In this document: positions 37,210-47,275 of the stretch, piece after piece
How positions within the stretch are numbered: position 1 is the stretch's first letter
How the letters are laid out: each line of letters opens with the position of its first letter
Assembly: GCA_022376925.1 (NCBI GenBank)
Contig: JAIOJX010000004.1
Location: 181,007,501 to 181,071,500, forward strand
Direction: 5' to 3'
Source: Tragulus kanchil
Taxonomy: Eukaryota; Chordata; Mammalia; Artiodactyla; Tragulidae
Length of the DNA stretch: 64,000 bases
Program-made: the position numbers and the translations under genes
Notes under the pieces: model-generated
What the model was told of the DNA's origin: nothing
What the model saw: the letters and a program-made list of their open reading frames with translations, nothing else
Databases searched by the model: none

Positions 37210-39390
37210 GGCTGGTAGCTCTGAGCACCCATGACCCTTACAGAAGGGCCTTCTCTAGGCCTGGCCTCAGTCTGCCCGCCTGTGAAATGGAGCGGGTGGG
37301 AGCTGATGTTACAAATCCTCCCAGCTTTGCCCCTTCCCAGCTGTGTGACCAGAGCACATGGCCTCAGTGTGCACCCTGTACTTCTGGGGGACAAGCCAGC
37401 ACCTCCTTCATAAGAGCCTGTAGGATGCTGCACGTCACGGCTGAGCCTGGAGGCTGGCAGCCCGAGCTCAGTGACCGGGGGCTGGCAGCAATGTTAGGAC
37501 CCTGTGAGTCCAGACTGCCCCTCATGTAGTGCCTGGGGTGAGGGCAAGTTGAGGGCTGTCCTGAGGCTTGGAGGAGCGAGGAAGGGATGCTCTGGGACTA
37601 GCCAGCCAGGGGAAGCATTGGGAGGAACCAGACCCAAGGGGTTCTTTCCCATTCTTGGCATCACCTGCCTGCTTAGAGCCCTTGGAAGATTCAGGGCATC
37701 GGGCGGGGAACTGGGCGTGCTTACCCACGCAGAGGCAGCTGCTCTGAGTTGGGGTGCCTCACCTTTCCAGGAGCTTCTCATCTGAAAAGTGGCGATCAGA
37801 CAGGACGGTGGGGACCGTGGTTCCAGCGCTCGGCCGGCAGGGGACACTGGGGGACGGCTCCCCTGAGAGTTTTCCTTCTCCCTCAGGGTTTCCGTCCTGA
37901 GTCGGGGAGCCCAGCAGCCCAGGGACCGGAGGTGGGGGTCATCTGGAAGCCAGGGACGAGGTCCCGGCCCGGAGGAGGCTCTGGCTCTCCGTCCTGGGCC
38001 TCTACCTGGCTCTCCTGGGAACCAGGGAGTCCTGCTGAGGGGTGAGCGCCTCCGAGGGCAGTGGTCCTCCCCAAGCAGGGCCTGGGTTCCCTCGATCAGC
38101 AGTGTGTCTTGCCTCTGTGTTTTTTCCACCCCGGCTTCCTCTGATTCACCCGAGGCCTCCATACTGAGACGGAACTTGTGTGCAAGGGATGAGGGAAAGG
38201 ACCAGGGCTGAACATGAGCATCTCTACGTTTAAGGAGGGTCCAGTCCAGCAGGAGGGCCGGGGGAGTCCCAGCTGTACGTTATTGGTCCCACCGAGAGGC
38301 CCCGAAAATGGGCCGGGGGGGGCTGGTAGCTCTGAGCACCCATGACCCTTACAGAAGGGCCTTCTCTAGGCCTGGCCTCAGTCTGCCCGCCTGTGAAATG
38401 GAGCGGGTGGGAGCTGATGTTACAAATCCTCCCAGCTTTGCCCCTTCCCAGCTGTGTGACCAGAGCACATGGCCTCAGTGTGCACCCTGTACTTCTGGGG
38501 GACAAGCCAGCACCTCCTTCATAAGAGCCTGTAGGATGCTGCACGTCACGGCTGAGCCTGGAGGCTGGCAGCCCGAGCTCAGTGACCGGGGGCTGGCAGC
38601 AATGTTAGGACCCTGTGAGTCCAGACTGCCCCTCATGTAGTGCCTGGGGTGAGGGCAAGTTGAGGGCTGTCCTGAGGCTTGGAGGAGCGAGGAAGGGATG
38701 CTCTGGGACTAGCCAGCCAGGGGAAGCATTGGGAGGAACCAGACCCAAGGGGTTCTTTCCCATTCTTGGCATCACCTGCCTGCTTAGAGCCCTTGGAAGA
38801 TTCAGGGCATCGGGCGAGGGAACTGGGCGTGCTTACCCACGCAGAGGCAGCTGCTCTGAGTTGGGGTGCCTCACCTTTCCAGGAGCTTCTCATCTGAAAA
38901 GTGGCGATCAGACAGGACGGTGGGGACCGTGGTTCCAGCGCTCGGCCGGCAGGGGACACTGGGGGACGGCTCCCCTGAGAGTTTTCCTTCTCCCTCAGGG
39001 TTTCCGTCCTGAGTCGGGGAGCCCAGCAGCCCAGGGACCGGAGGTGGGGGTCATCTGGAAGCCAGGGACGAGGTCCCGGCCCGGAGGAGGCTCTGGCTCT
39101 CCGTCCTGGGCCTCTACCTGGCTCTCCTGGGAACCAGGGAGTCCTGCTGAGGGGTGAGCGCCTCCGAGGGCAGTGGTCCTCCCCAAGCAGGGCCTGGGTT
39201 CCCTCGATCAGCAGTGTGTCTTGCCTCTGTGTTTTTTCCACCCCGGCTTCCTCTGATTCACCCGAGGCCTCCATACTGAGACGGAACTTGTGTGCAAGGG
39301 ATGAGGGAAAGGACCAGGGCTGAACATGAGCATCTCTACGTTTAAGGAGGGTCCAGTCCAGCAGGAGGGCCGGGGGAGTCCCAGCTGCTC
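37210..39390. repeat. Tandem duplication 9 (offset 1111)
   Basis: Copy 1 is about 37210-38276 and copy 2 about 38321-39388, with about 45 bases of unrelated or garbled sequence between them. The copies differ by a G/A indel near 37705 versus 38817. The region lies upstream of SSTR3 and may include regulatory DNA. Confidence 0.95.
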
Positions 39391-40025
39391 ACGACACATG
39401 GGAAGTGTGGGGATGCTGGTCCCCGCAGGGCCGCTGGGAGAGCTCCTACTCGCGCTTCAAGACCCACCTGAAGACGCCTCTTCTTGCGGGAGTCCCCTCT
39501 GCCTTCGCAGCGTGGGGGAGCTGGCTGTTCTTGTCCTTCCCTCCAGCATGCGGTGAATTTCTCCACCATCACTCAGCCTCGAGGGAAGAAGGGGCACCAG
39601 CCGCCCACCCCCCAGGTCCAGAGTCGGTCATCCTGGGCGGGGCTTTTGGGGGGCTGCTGGTGGCCAGGTCTAGAGGACTCCCAAGGGCTTGGATACCCAG
39701 GGAGGGGATACCTCTGAGCCTGTGGTTCTTAACTCCATTCAGAATTCAGCACGTTCGGAGGAACCTGCTGGGCTGTGCCCAGAAGTACAAGGACATGTTA
39801 AATTTCACCCGAGTTTGGCGGAGGGCGGAGGGGTCAAGGGGTTGTGGATCCGCTGAAGTTCATCTAGAGACTTGGGCTCAATGTTAAGGACCTGTGACAT
39901 GTAGCAGTGTTTTTCAAGTGTGAATTCCTCACCATTCTGGCGGCGGGGAAGCCCGAGATCAAGGTGCCAGCAGGTCCGAAGTCTGGTGAGGACCGGCTTC
40001 CTCGTTCACAGGTGGCTCTTTTCTT

Positions 40026-40342
40026 AAGATTTATTTTATTTATTTATCTTTTGGGGGCTGGGGTGGGGAGGGAGGGGAACGGGCAGGCCACTTCTATTGG
40101 TCTTTCATTTGTCCATTTTCATCCGTCTTTGTTCTTTGGCTCCTGTGGGCCTCCCATCGCGGTGGCCTCTGTTGTCACAGAGCACTGATTCGGGGCGCAT
40201 GCGCTCCAGAGCTCCGGCTCGGTGATTGGACACATCAGTCCAGCCGCTCCGCGGCACGTGGGATCTTCCCGGGCCAGGGATCGCACCGGCGCCCCTTGCA
40301 CTGCAAGGCAGTATCCTTATCCACTGGACCACCAGGGAAGCC
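40026..40342 (-). mobile_element. CHR-type SINE (reverse) with perfect 19-base target-site duplication
   Basis: It begins with the reversed A-rich tail (aagatttattttatttattt) and ends with the reversed head (ccactggaccaccagggaag). The flanks 40007-40025 and 40343-40361 both read cacaggtggctcttttctt. The perfect duplication implies a relatively young insertion upstream of SSTR3. Confidence 0.93.
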
Positions 40343-40807
40343 CACAGGTGGCTCTTTTCTTGTTGTTTCCTCCCACAGCTGAAGGGACGCAGGGTCTTTC
40401 TTCAGAAGAGCACTGATCTGACCCAGGAGACCTACCCTTGCATCCTGATCCTCCCTGCCAAGGCCCTCCCTCCTAACACCGTCACACCGGAGGTTAGGAT
40501 TTTAACGTATCGCCTTGGGGTGGGGAGCGCATAGTCGGCCTGTCACCGTGGGTGAGTCACTCCAGCCAGGCAAGCGCCTGTAGCAAGGGCCCCTGTTGTT
40601 TTATGGAACAATATGACGTCATTGGGTCGCAGGGGCATTTGAAAAGTGCTGGTTTAGAGGAAAGTGGCTCATGTTGTCATCAGCCGATGGAATAAGCCAC
40701 TCGTCCCTTTACTGAGCATTTGTGGAACACGTGCCCTGTGCACAGGGGAAGGGACCTAGTGGTGCCCAGGCCAGTGCTGGTCCCGCCCTCTGGAGTCAGG
40801 CAAGCCC

Positions 40808-43032
40808 GAGCCGCCTGCCATAACCCCTCCGCCAGCATGGTACAGAGTGCTCACTTCACCTCTCCGAGATGCAGTGTCTTCCTCTGAGAAGGGGCGCAAC
40901 CTTGCCGACCTTCATTGCAGACCTGTCCAATTCTGGCCAGGGGCCCAGGGTGTCTCCAAGTTCAGTGTGATGGGGGAGGGGCCCCGAAGAGAAAGCCATG
41001 CCCCCCGCCATGACCCTGCTGTGCCCTCCCTCCTCCACAGGCCAATAGCTGACTGCTGCTCACCCTCTCTTGGCCATGGACGCCCCTGGCTATCCTTCAC
41101 TGGTGCCTGCAACCTCCGAGCCCGGGAACACCTCTTCGGCCTGGCCCCCGGATGCGATCCTTGGAAACGTGTCCACAGCGTCCCGTGCCGCGGGGCTGGC
41201 TGTCCGCGGCATCCTGATCCCACTGGTCTACCTGGTGGTGTGTGTGGTGGGCCTGCTGGGCAACTCCCTGGTCATCTATGTGGTCCTGAGACAGGCAGCC
41301 ACCCCATCGGTCACCAACGTCTACATCCTCAACCTGGCGCTGGCTGATGAGCTGTTCATGCTGGGGCTGCCCTTCCTGGCTGCCCAGAATGCCCTGTCCT
41401 ACTGGCCCTTCGGCTCCCTCATGTGCCGCCTGGTCATGGCTGTGGACGGCATCAACCAGTTCACGAGCATCTTCTGCCTCACGGTTATGAGCGTGGACCG
41501 CTACCTGGCGGTGGTGCATCCCACCCGCTCGGCCCGCTGGCGCACGGCCCCCGTGGCCCGCACGGTCAGCGCGGCTGTCTGGATGGCCTCGGCCGTGGTG
41601 GTGCTGCCCGTGGTGGTCTTCTCGGGCGTGCCCCGTGGCATGAGCACCTGCCACATGCAGTGGCCCGAGCCGGCGGCCGCCTGGCGGGCTGGCTTCATCA
41701 TCTACACGGCCGCGCTGGGCTTCTTTGGGCCGCTGCTGGTCATCTGCCTCTGCTACCTGCTCATTGTGGTCAAGGTGCGCTCCGCTGGGCGGCAGGTGCG
41801 GGCCCCCTCCTGCCAGCGGTGGCGGCAGTCGGAGCGCAGGGTCACGCGCATGGTGGTGGCCGTGGTGGCGCTCTTCGTCATCTGCTGGATGCCCTTCTAC
41901 GTGCTCAACATCGTCAGCCGCCTGCCCCCTCTGGATAACCCCCCCCCCCGCCAGCATGGTACAGAGTGCTCACTTCACCTCTCCGAGATGCAGTGTCTTC
42001 CTCTGAGAAGGCGCAACCTTGCCGACCTTCATTGCAGACCTGTCCAATTCTGGCCAGGGGCCCAGGGTGTCTCCAAGTTCAGTGTGATGGGGGGGGGGCC
42101 CCGAAGAGAAAGCCATGCCCCCCGCCATGACCCTGCTGTGCCCTCCCTCCTCCACAGGCCAATAGCTGACTGCTGCTCACCCTCTCTTGGCCATGGACGC
42201 CCCTGGCTATCCTTCACTGGTGCCTGCAACCTCCGAGCCCGGGAACACCTCTTCGGCCTGGCCCCCGGATGCGATCCTTGGAAACGTGTCCACAGCGTCC
42301 CGTGCCGCGGGGCTGGCTGTCCGCGGCATCCTGATCCCACTGGTCTACCTGGTGGTGTGTGTGGTGGGCCTGCTGGGCAACTCCCTGGTCATCTATGTGG
42401 TCCTGAGACAGGCAGCCACCCCATCGGTCACCAACGTCTACATCCTCAACCTGGCGCTGGCTGATGAGCTGTTCATGCTGGGGCTGCCCTTCCTGGCTGC
42501 CCAGAATGCCCTGTCCTACTGGCCCTTCGGCTCCCTCATGTGCCGCCTGGTCATGGCTGTGGACGGCATCAACCAGTTCACGAGCATCTTCTGCCTCACG
42601 GTTATGAGCGTGGACCGCTACCTGGCGGTGGTGCATCCCACCCGCTCGGCCCGCTGGCGCACGGCCCCCGTGGCCCGCACGGTCAGCGCGGCTGTCTGGA
42701 TGGCCTCGGCCGTGGTGGTGCTGCCCGTGGTGGTCTTCTCGGGCGTGCCCCGTGGCATGAGCACCTGCCACATGCAGTGGCCCGAGCCGGCGGCCGCCTG
42801 GCGGGCTGGCTTCATCATCTACACGGCCGCGCTGGGCTTCTTTGGGCCGCTGCTGGTCATCTGCCTCTGCTACCTGCTCATTGTGGTCAAGGTGCGCTCC
42901 GCTGGGCGGCAGGTGCGGGCCCCCTCCTGCCAGCGGTGGCGGCAGTCGGAGCGCAGGGTCACGCGCATGGTGGTGGCCGTGGTGGCGCTCTTCGTCATCT
43001 GCTGGATGCCCTTCTACGTGCTCAACATCGTC
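40808..43032. repeat. SSTR3: Tandem duplication 10, splitting SSTR3 (offset 1117-1119)
   Basis: Copy 1 is about 40808-41915 and copy 2 about 41916-43032. Each holds the same splice acceptor, the SSTR3 start codon and codons 1-280. Indels occur in G runs (near 40890-40900 versus 42010). The first 35 bases of copy 2 are a corrupted version of 40808-40840, with a C homopolymer replacing the normal text. Confidence 0.96.
41076..41915 (+). pseudogene. SSTR3: Partial duplicate of SSTR3 (codons 1-280)
   Basis: This copy of the SSTR3 coding exon is intact from the start codon through transmembrane helix 6 ([12 protein letters not shown]). It then breaks at about 41916, where the sequence jumps back to the 5' flank of the gene. 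Translation would run on out of frame to a stop at 42464, giving a chimeric protein of about 462 residues that lacks helix 7 and the C-tail. The upstream acceptor (tcctccacag at 41031-41040) and the start context match the complete copy. I infer an assembly duplicate. If real it would be a truncated receptor pseudogene. Confidence 0.85.
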
Positions 43033-43464
43033 AACGTGGTGTGCCCGCTGCCCGAGGAGCCCGCTTTCTTTGGCCTCTACTTCTTGGTGGTGGCCCTGCC
43101 CTACGCCAACAGCTGCGCCAATCCCATCCTCTACGGCTTCCTCTCCTACCGCTTCAAGCAGGCCTTCCGCAGGGTCCTGCTGCGGCCCTCCCGCCGCGTG
43201 CGCAACCAGGAGCCTCCTGTGGGACCTCCGAAGAAGACGGACGAGGAGGAGGAGGAGGAGGAGGAGGAGGGAGAAAGGGAGACCCGGCCAGGGGGAGCCG
43301 AGAAGCAAGGGGAGCGGAGGGAGATGAACGGCCGGGTCAACCAGATCACGCAGCCGGGCCCCAGCAGGCTGGAGCAGCCTCCCAGCGGCAAGGACCATCA
43401 GTTCCTGCCCCAGGAGTCCTCGACTGGGGAGAAGTCGGGCGCGCTGCACATCAGCTACCTGTAA
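42193..43464 (+). CDS. SSTR3: Somatostatin receptor type 3 (complete coding exon)
   Basis: SSTR3 is a Gi-coupled receptor for somatostatin, concentrated on neuronal primary cilia, that lowers cAMP. The single-exon frame encodes 423 residues with seven hydrophobic helices. N-glycosylation sequons are at Asn18 and Asn31. Asp124 in helix 3 fits the peptide-binding aspartate. DRY is at 141-143, Cys117 and Cys192 fit the conserved disulfide, CWMPF is in helix 6, and the receptor-family signature [13 protein letters not shown] is in helix 7. Loop 3 has APSCQ (243-247), matching the AxS/AxQ ciliary-targeting motif. The C-tail carries nine consecutive Glu and ends [14 protein letters not shown]. The splice acceptor lies 35 bases before the ATG. 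I chose ATG 42193 because the upstream in-frame TTG is not a plausible start. Human SSTR3 has 418 residues; the extra length is mostly in the C-tail. Confidence 0.97.
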   Translation: MDAPGYPSLVPATSEPGNTSSAWPPDAILGNVSTASRAAGLAVRGILIPLVYLVVCVVGLLGNSLVIYVVLRQAATPSVTNVYILNLALADELFMLGLPFLAAQNALSYWPFGSLMCRLVMAVDGINQFTSIFCLTVMSVDRYLAVVHPTRSARWRTAPVARTVSAAVWMASAVVVLPVVVFSGVPRGMSTCHMQWPEPAAAWRAGFIIYTAALGFFGPLLVICLCYLLIVVKVRSAGRQVRAPSCQRWRQSERRVTRMVVAVVALFVICWMPFYVLNIVNVVCPLPEEPAFFGLYFLVVALPYANSCANPILYGFLSYRFKQAFRRVLLRPSRRVRNQEPPVGPPKKTDEEEEEEEEEGERETRPGGAEKQGERREMNGRVNQITQPGPSRLEQPPSGKDHQFLPQESSTGEKSGALHISYL

Positions 43465-44409
43465 GGGCCCGGGGAGGCCGAGGAAAGGGCAAATACTGCT
43501 GGGTGGGCCACCCTAGGTAGCAGGGGCCCGTGAGGGCATGTCCAGAGGGCTGGGCTCTAATCCCACTGCTGTCAAGACTTACTGTGTGACCTCAGATCAC
43601 AGAGGTCCCTTCCTCCCTCTGGGCCCTGTGGTCTCCTCTGTGGCTCAGGGATGGGAGAGAGCGGCCTGGACGAGCTCCGTCCGACGAGAAGTGGGGAGGG
43701 CGCCGCGGCTGCGCTGGTCTTCCCGCACAGGGTCAGGATAAAGGTGGGAGAAGCACAGGCGGGCTCTCCCCCTCAGAGACAGCACATCCTGAATCTGAGC
43801 CCTCAGCGGGATCCACCAAGGCCCCAGATTTCCTGGATTCATAAAAGAGGGAGCGGGGCCCCACGTTCATAGGGAGCAATACGACAACCCCAAGTGGGAG
43901 CGAGTCTTCCCTGGTGGGGAGATGGGGCACAGGACTGCCCAGCTCCACGCCAGCTCTCCCGCTCTTGCTGCAAGACCGTGGGCCCGCCGTCTCCTCTCTG
44001 GACCTCAGGCCTCACTGCTGAACAACCCAATAACCTCCAGGCCCTCTCAGCCCAGACGGTCCATGCTAGGACTCCGGTGTTCCCGGACAGGAGGTGGATT
44101 TTCCAGGAAGCTAATGAAGTCCAGCTTCAGGGTCCCTGACCGCCTGGGCCCTTCTGAGGCCCTGAGTCTAATTTTGTATTTGTAATTTTGTACTCCTTTC
44201 CTTAAAGACCCCAGATTGCACAGGCCCCCCAAAGTCTAGCTCAAGCCCTGTTGAGGGCAGCTGACCATCCCTCAGAGCAGCTTGCTTTGTGTCCTGTGGG
44301 GTCTTTGAGGGCGCCGGAGCCTCTTCGTAGGAGACATCCTCCCTGCCTCTCTCCTCTGACTGACTGAGGCAAGGGCCTGGCCCAGGCAGGCTGGCACAGA
44401 AAGGCAGCG

Positions 44410-44520
44410 TGCCTAAGCAGAGTCAGAAGGAGAAGGGAGAAGAGGTGGCGGGAGGAAAGGGGAAGAGAAAGGAGGAAGAGAAGGGAGAAGGGAGAAGGAA
44501 AGGAGGAGGAGGCAGAGGTC
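44410..44520. repeat. Polypurine tract
   Basis: About 110 bases are nearly all A and G on the + strand (gggagaagaggtggcgggag, aaaggaggaagagaagggag), roughly 1 kb after the SSTR3 stop. Simple-sequence DNA with triplex potential; no gene content. Confidence 0.8.
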
Positions 44521-45687
44521 AGATCTGTTTCATGACCTCAGAGCTGACCTCAGCCCCCGTGGGCTGTGCTCAGTAGCAGCTTAAAATCGGGTTGCCAGGG
44601 CCCGACCTGGTCCAACTGAAGGAAAGGATGCCAGCAGGGGGAAGACTAATGCCCTGGCAGGTATGGGCCCGCCCCCTTGAGGGCCTGCCGTGCTGTCAGA
44701 GGGGCTGGGCCTTGACCAGAGCCCGGGGCCAGAGCTGAGAAGCAGGGCCTGGCTCCCTGGAGAGGCTGTGGGGAGAGGTGCCGCCCCAGCAAGCTGGGGA
44801 GCAGGCCTCCCTGTCCTCCACCTCCCCCAGGCCAGGTCAGGAAGGCCCAAGGAAGGCAAGACTAGAGGAGACGGGAGGGAGACCCTAGGGAGAGGCCACT
44901 GTCCAAGGCTGGGCCTGGGCTGACCCGGACTCCCTCCGGAGATGACCCCTTGGAGCCACAGCGAGACTGGTCCTGAGGAGCCTGGGACCTCGGCGGGTCG
45001 GGGTCCTCAGGGAAAACATGGGAACCACAGCTTGAGTGACCTCCAGATTCTCTCCAGCCTTGACCTCTGAGTCTCAGCGTCCCCATCACGAGCTGGCGGT
45101 GGTGGTCCCAGTTTGCCTGCCTCCTGGGATCTGGAGAGAAAAGGAGGCGTTTGGGATCCCCTGCCGTGCTCACAGCAGTGGGTGGGGTTGGCGCTCACAG
45201 AGTGGAGGCAGCTCCCTTCTCCTTCATGTCTTCCAGCCTTTGGGGGTCAGCACCCTACGGAACAGGAGAAAGGGAGAGTTGAGGGTCAGAGGCCAAGGAC
45301 CAGGGGGGCAGGGCTTGGGGGAGCGTGAGGCCCCATCAGGGCGAAGGAAGTTTACAGAGCTAGAGCTTGTGTGGAGGTTGGAGGCTGCCGGCCAAGTCCT
45401 CATGCTGGGGTCCTCCTGAGGCAGATCTGGGGTCTGAGGGAAGAGGGCCCCTGGCATTCCAGCATGTCCTTCTTTCCTGATTACTGGGGCAAGTGAACCC
45501 CTTCTACAAGAGTGGCTGGGGGAAAAAAAAAAAAAAAGTGGCTGGAGGCCCCTTAGGGAAATTCTGACCCAAACTCCAGTCAGTAAAGTTGATGACACAT
45601 AGAGACTGGCCTGGGCCAACTGTGCTGTTCCTAGATTGGTGTGCGTGAGCGGGGAGTGCATGCACCTCCATCAGAATGCTCCCTCTC

Positions 45688-45961
45688 GAGCTTCCCTGGT
45701 GGTCCAGTGGGTAAGGACACAGCCTTGCAGTGCAAAGGGCTCCCGTTTAACCCCTGGCCTGGGAAGATCCCACGTGCCGCGGAGCGGCTGGACCGAAGTG
45801 TCCAATTACCGAGCTGGAGCTCTGGAGCAAGTGCGCCCAGAGCCGGCGCTCTGCAGCGAGAGAGGCCACTGCGATGGGAGGCCCACACGGGCCAAAGAAC
45901 AGAGACAGATGAAAATAGATAAATGAAAGAACAATAGAAGTGGCCAAAAAAAAAAAAAAAA
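45688..45961 (+). mobile_element. CHR-type SINE (copy 1)
   Basis: A full-length element with an 18-base poly-A tail. The flanks agaatgctccctctc (45673-45687) and agaatgccccttctc (45962-45976) form an imperfect 15-base target-site duplication. It is repeated at 46782-47055 by duplication 11. Confidence 0.9.
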
Positions 45962-46781
45962 AGAATGCCCCTTCTCTTCTGTCTCTCTGCTCTGCATGCC
46001 CAGGCCTCCTTGTGCACAGCTCTCCAGAGTCCTGGTCCTCCAAGAGTCATGGAAGATGCTCCTGACAAACCTCAGCCTATTCCGGTGCAGACCTTGATCC
46101 CCAAACAGTAGATGCATGTTTTCCTGTGTCCAAATAGCAGATCTCATAGAAGAGAGCTGATTGGCTCTCACTGGGTCCCCTGATGGCCCCTGGGGCCAAT
46201 CGCCAAAGACTAGGTGACTGAAAGCCGTGACTGCATAGACGTGGGTCGTGTTTCAGCTATGAAGGTGGGACACTGTGAGGAAGTTGGGCCTGGGCAGTGA
46301 GGCAGCTCCCTTCTCCTTCATGTCTTCCAGCCTTTGGGGGTCAGCACCCTACGGAACAGGAGAAAGGGAGAGTTGAGGGTCAGAGGCCAAGGACCAGGGG
46401 GGCAGGGCTTGGGGGAGCGTGAGGCCCCATCAGGGCGAAGGAAGTTTACAGAGCTAGAGCTTGTGTGGAGGTTGGAGGCTGCCGGCCAAGTCCTCATGCT
46501 GGGGTCCTCCTGAGGCAGATCTGGGGTCTGAGGGAAGAGGGCCCCTGGCATTCCAGCATGTCCTTCTTTCCTGATTACTGGGGCAAGTGAACCCCTTCTA
46601 CAAGAGTGGCTGGGGGAAAAAAAAAAAAAAAGTGGCTGGAGGCCCCTTAGGGAAATTCTGACCCAAACTCCAGTCAGTAAAGTTGATGACACATAGAGAC
46701 TGGCCTGGGCCAACTGTGCTGTTCCTAGATTGGTGTGCGTGAGCGGGGAGTGCATGCACCTCCATCAGAATGCTCCCTCTC

Positions 46782-47055
46782 GAGCTTCCCTGGTGGTCCA
46801 GTGGGTAAGGACACAGCCTTGCAGTGCAAAGGGCTCCCGTTTAACCCCTGGCCTGGGAAGATCCCACGTGCCGCGGAGCGGCTGGACCGAAGTGTCCAAT
46901 TACCGAGCTGGAGCTCTGGAGCAAGTGCGCCCAGAGCCGGCGCTCTGCAGCGAGAGAGGCCACTGCGATGGGAGGCCCACACGGGCCAAAGAACAGAGAC
47001 AGATGAAAATAGATAAATGAAAGAACAATAGAAGTGGCCAAAAAAAAAAAAAAAA
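46782..47055 (+). mobile_element. CHR-type SINE (copy 2, from duplication 11)
   Basis: It is identical to 45688-45961, including tail length and both target-site duplication arms. It is therefore not an independent insertion. Confidence 0.9.
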
Positions 47056-47275
47056 AGAATGCCCCTTCTCTTCTGTCTCTCTGCTCTGCATGCCCAGGCC
47101 TCCTTGTGCACAGCTCTCCAGAGTCCTGGTCCTCCAAGAGTCATGGAAGATGCTCCTGACAAACCTCAGCCTATTCCGGTGCAGACCTTGATCCCCAAAC
47201 AGTAGATGCATGTTTTCCTGTGTCCAAATAGCAGATCTCATAGAAGAGAGCTGATTGGCTCTCACTGGGTCCCCT

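Larger units (their letters stand above)
18231..41040. other. RAC2-SSTR3 intergenic region
   Basis: No supported protein gene is seen. Open frames are short and often lie on duplicated DNA or repeats. The content is tandem duplications 5-10, SINEs, a BovB copy, an ancient AT-rich repeat block, MIRs, a tetranucleotide array (CATC/CGTC type) at 31113-31155, and a degenerate ttctaagattct-like stretch near 36960-37135. The stretches 29.3-30.0, 30.4-31.9, 35.0-37.1 and 39.4-40.0 kb look like unique non-coding DNA. An untranslated SSTR3 exon could lie here but is not identifiable from sequence alone. Confidence 0.7.

Noticed and set aside
42214..43449. Long open frame of 411 codons on the - strand
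   Set aside because: It lies exactly opposite SSTR3 in GC-rich coding DNA. Its translation is low-complexity (His/Gly/Gln-rich) without family features, and the same shadow occurs in the duplicate copy.
40808..43464. A true tandem SSTR3 gene duplication
   Set aside because: The unit stops inside helix 6, shows no sign of decay, and has the same length class and noisy seam as the other duplications in the window.
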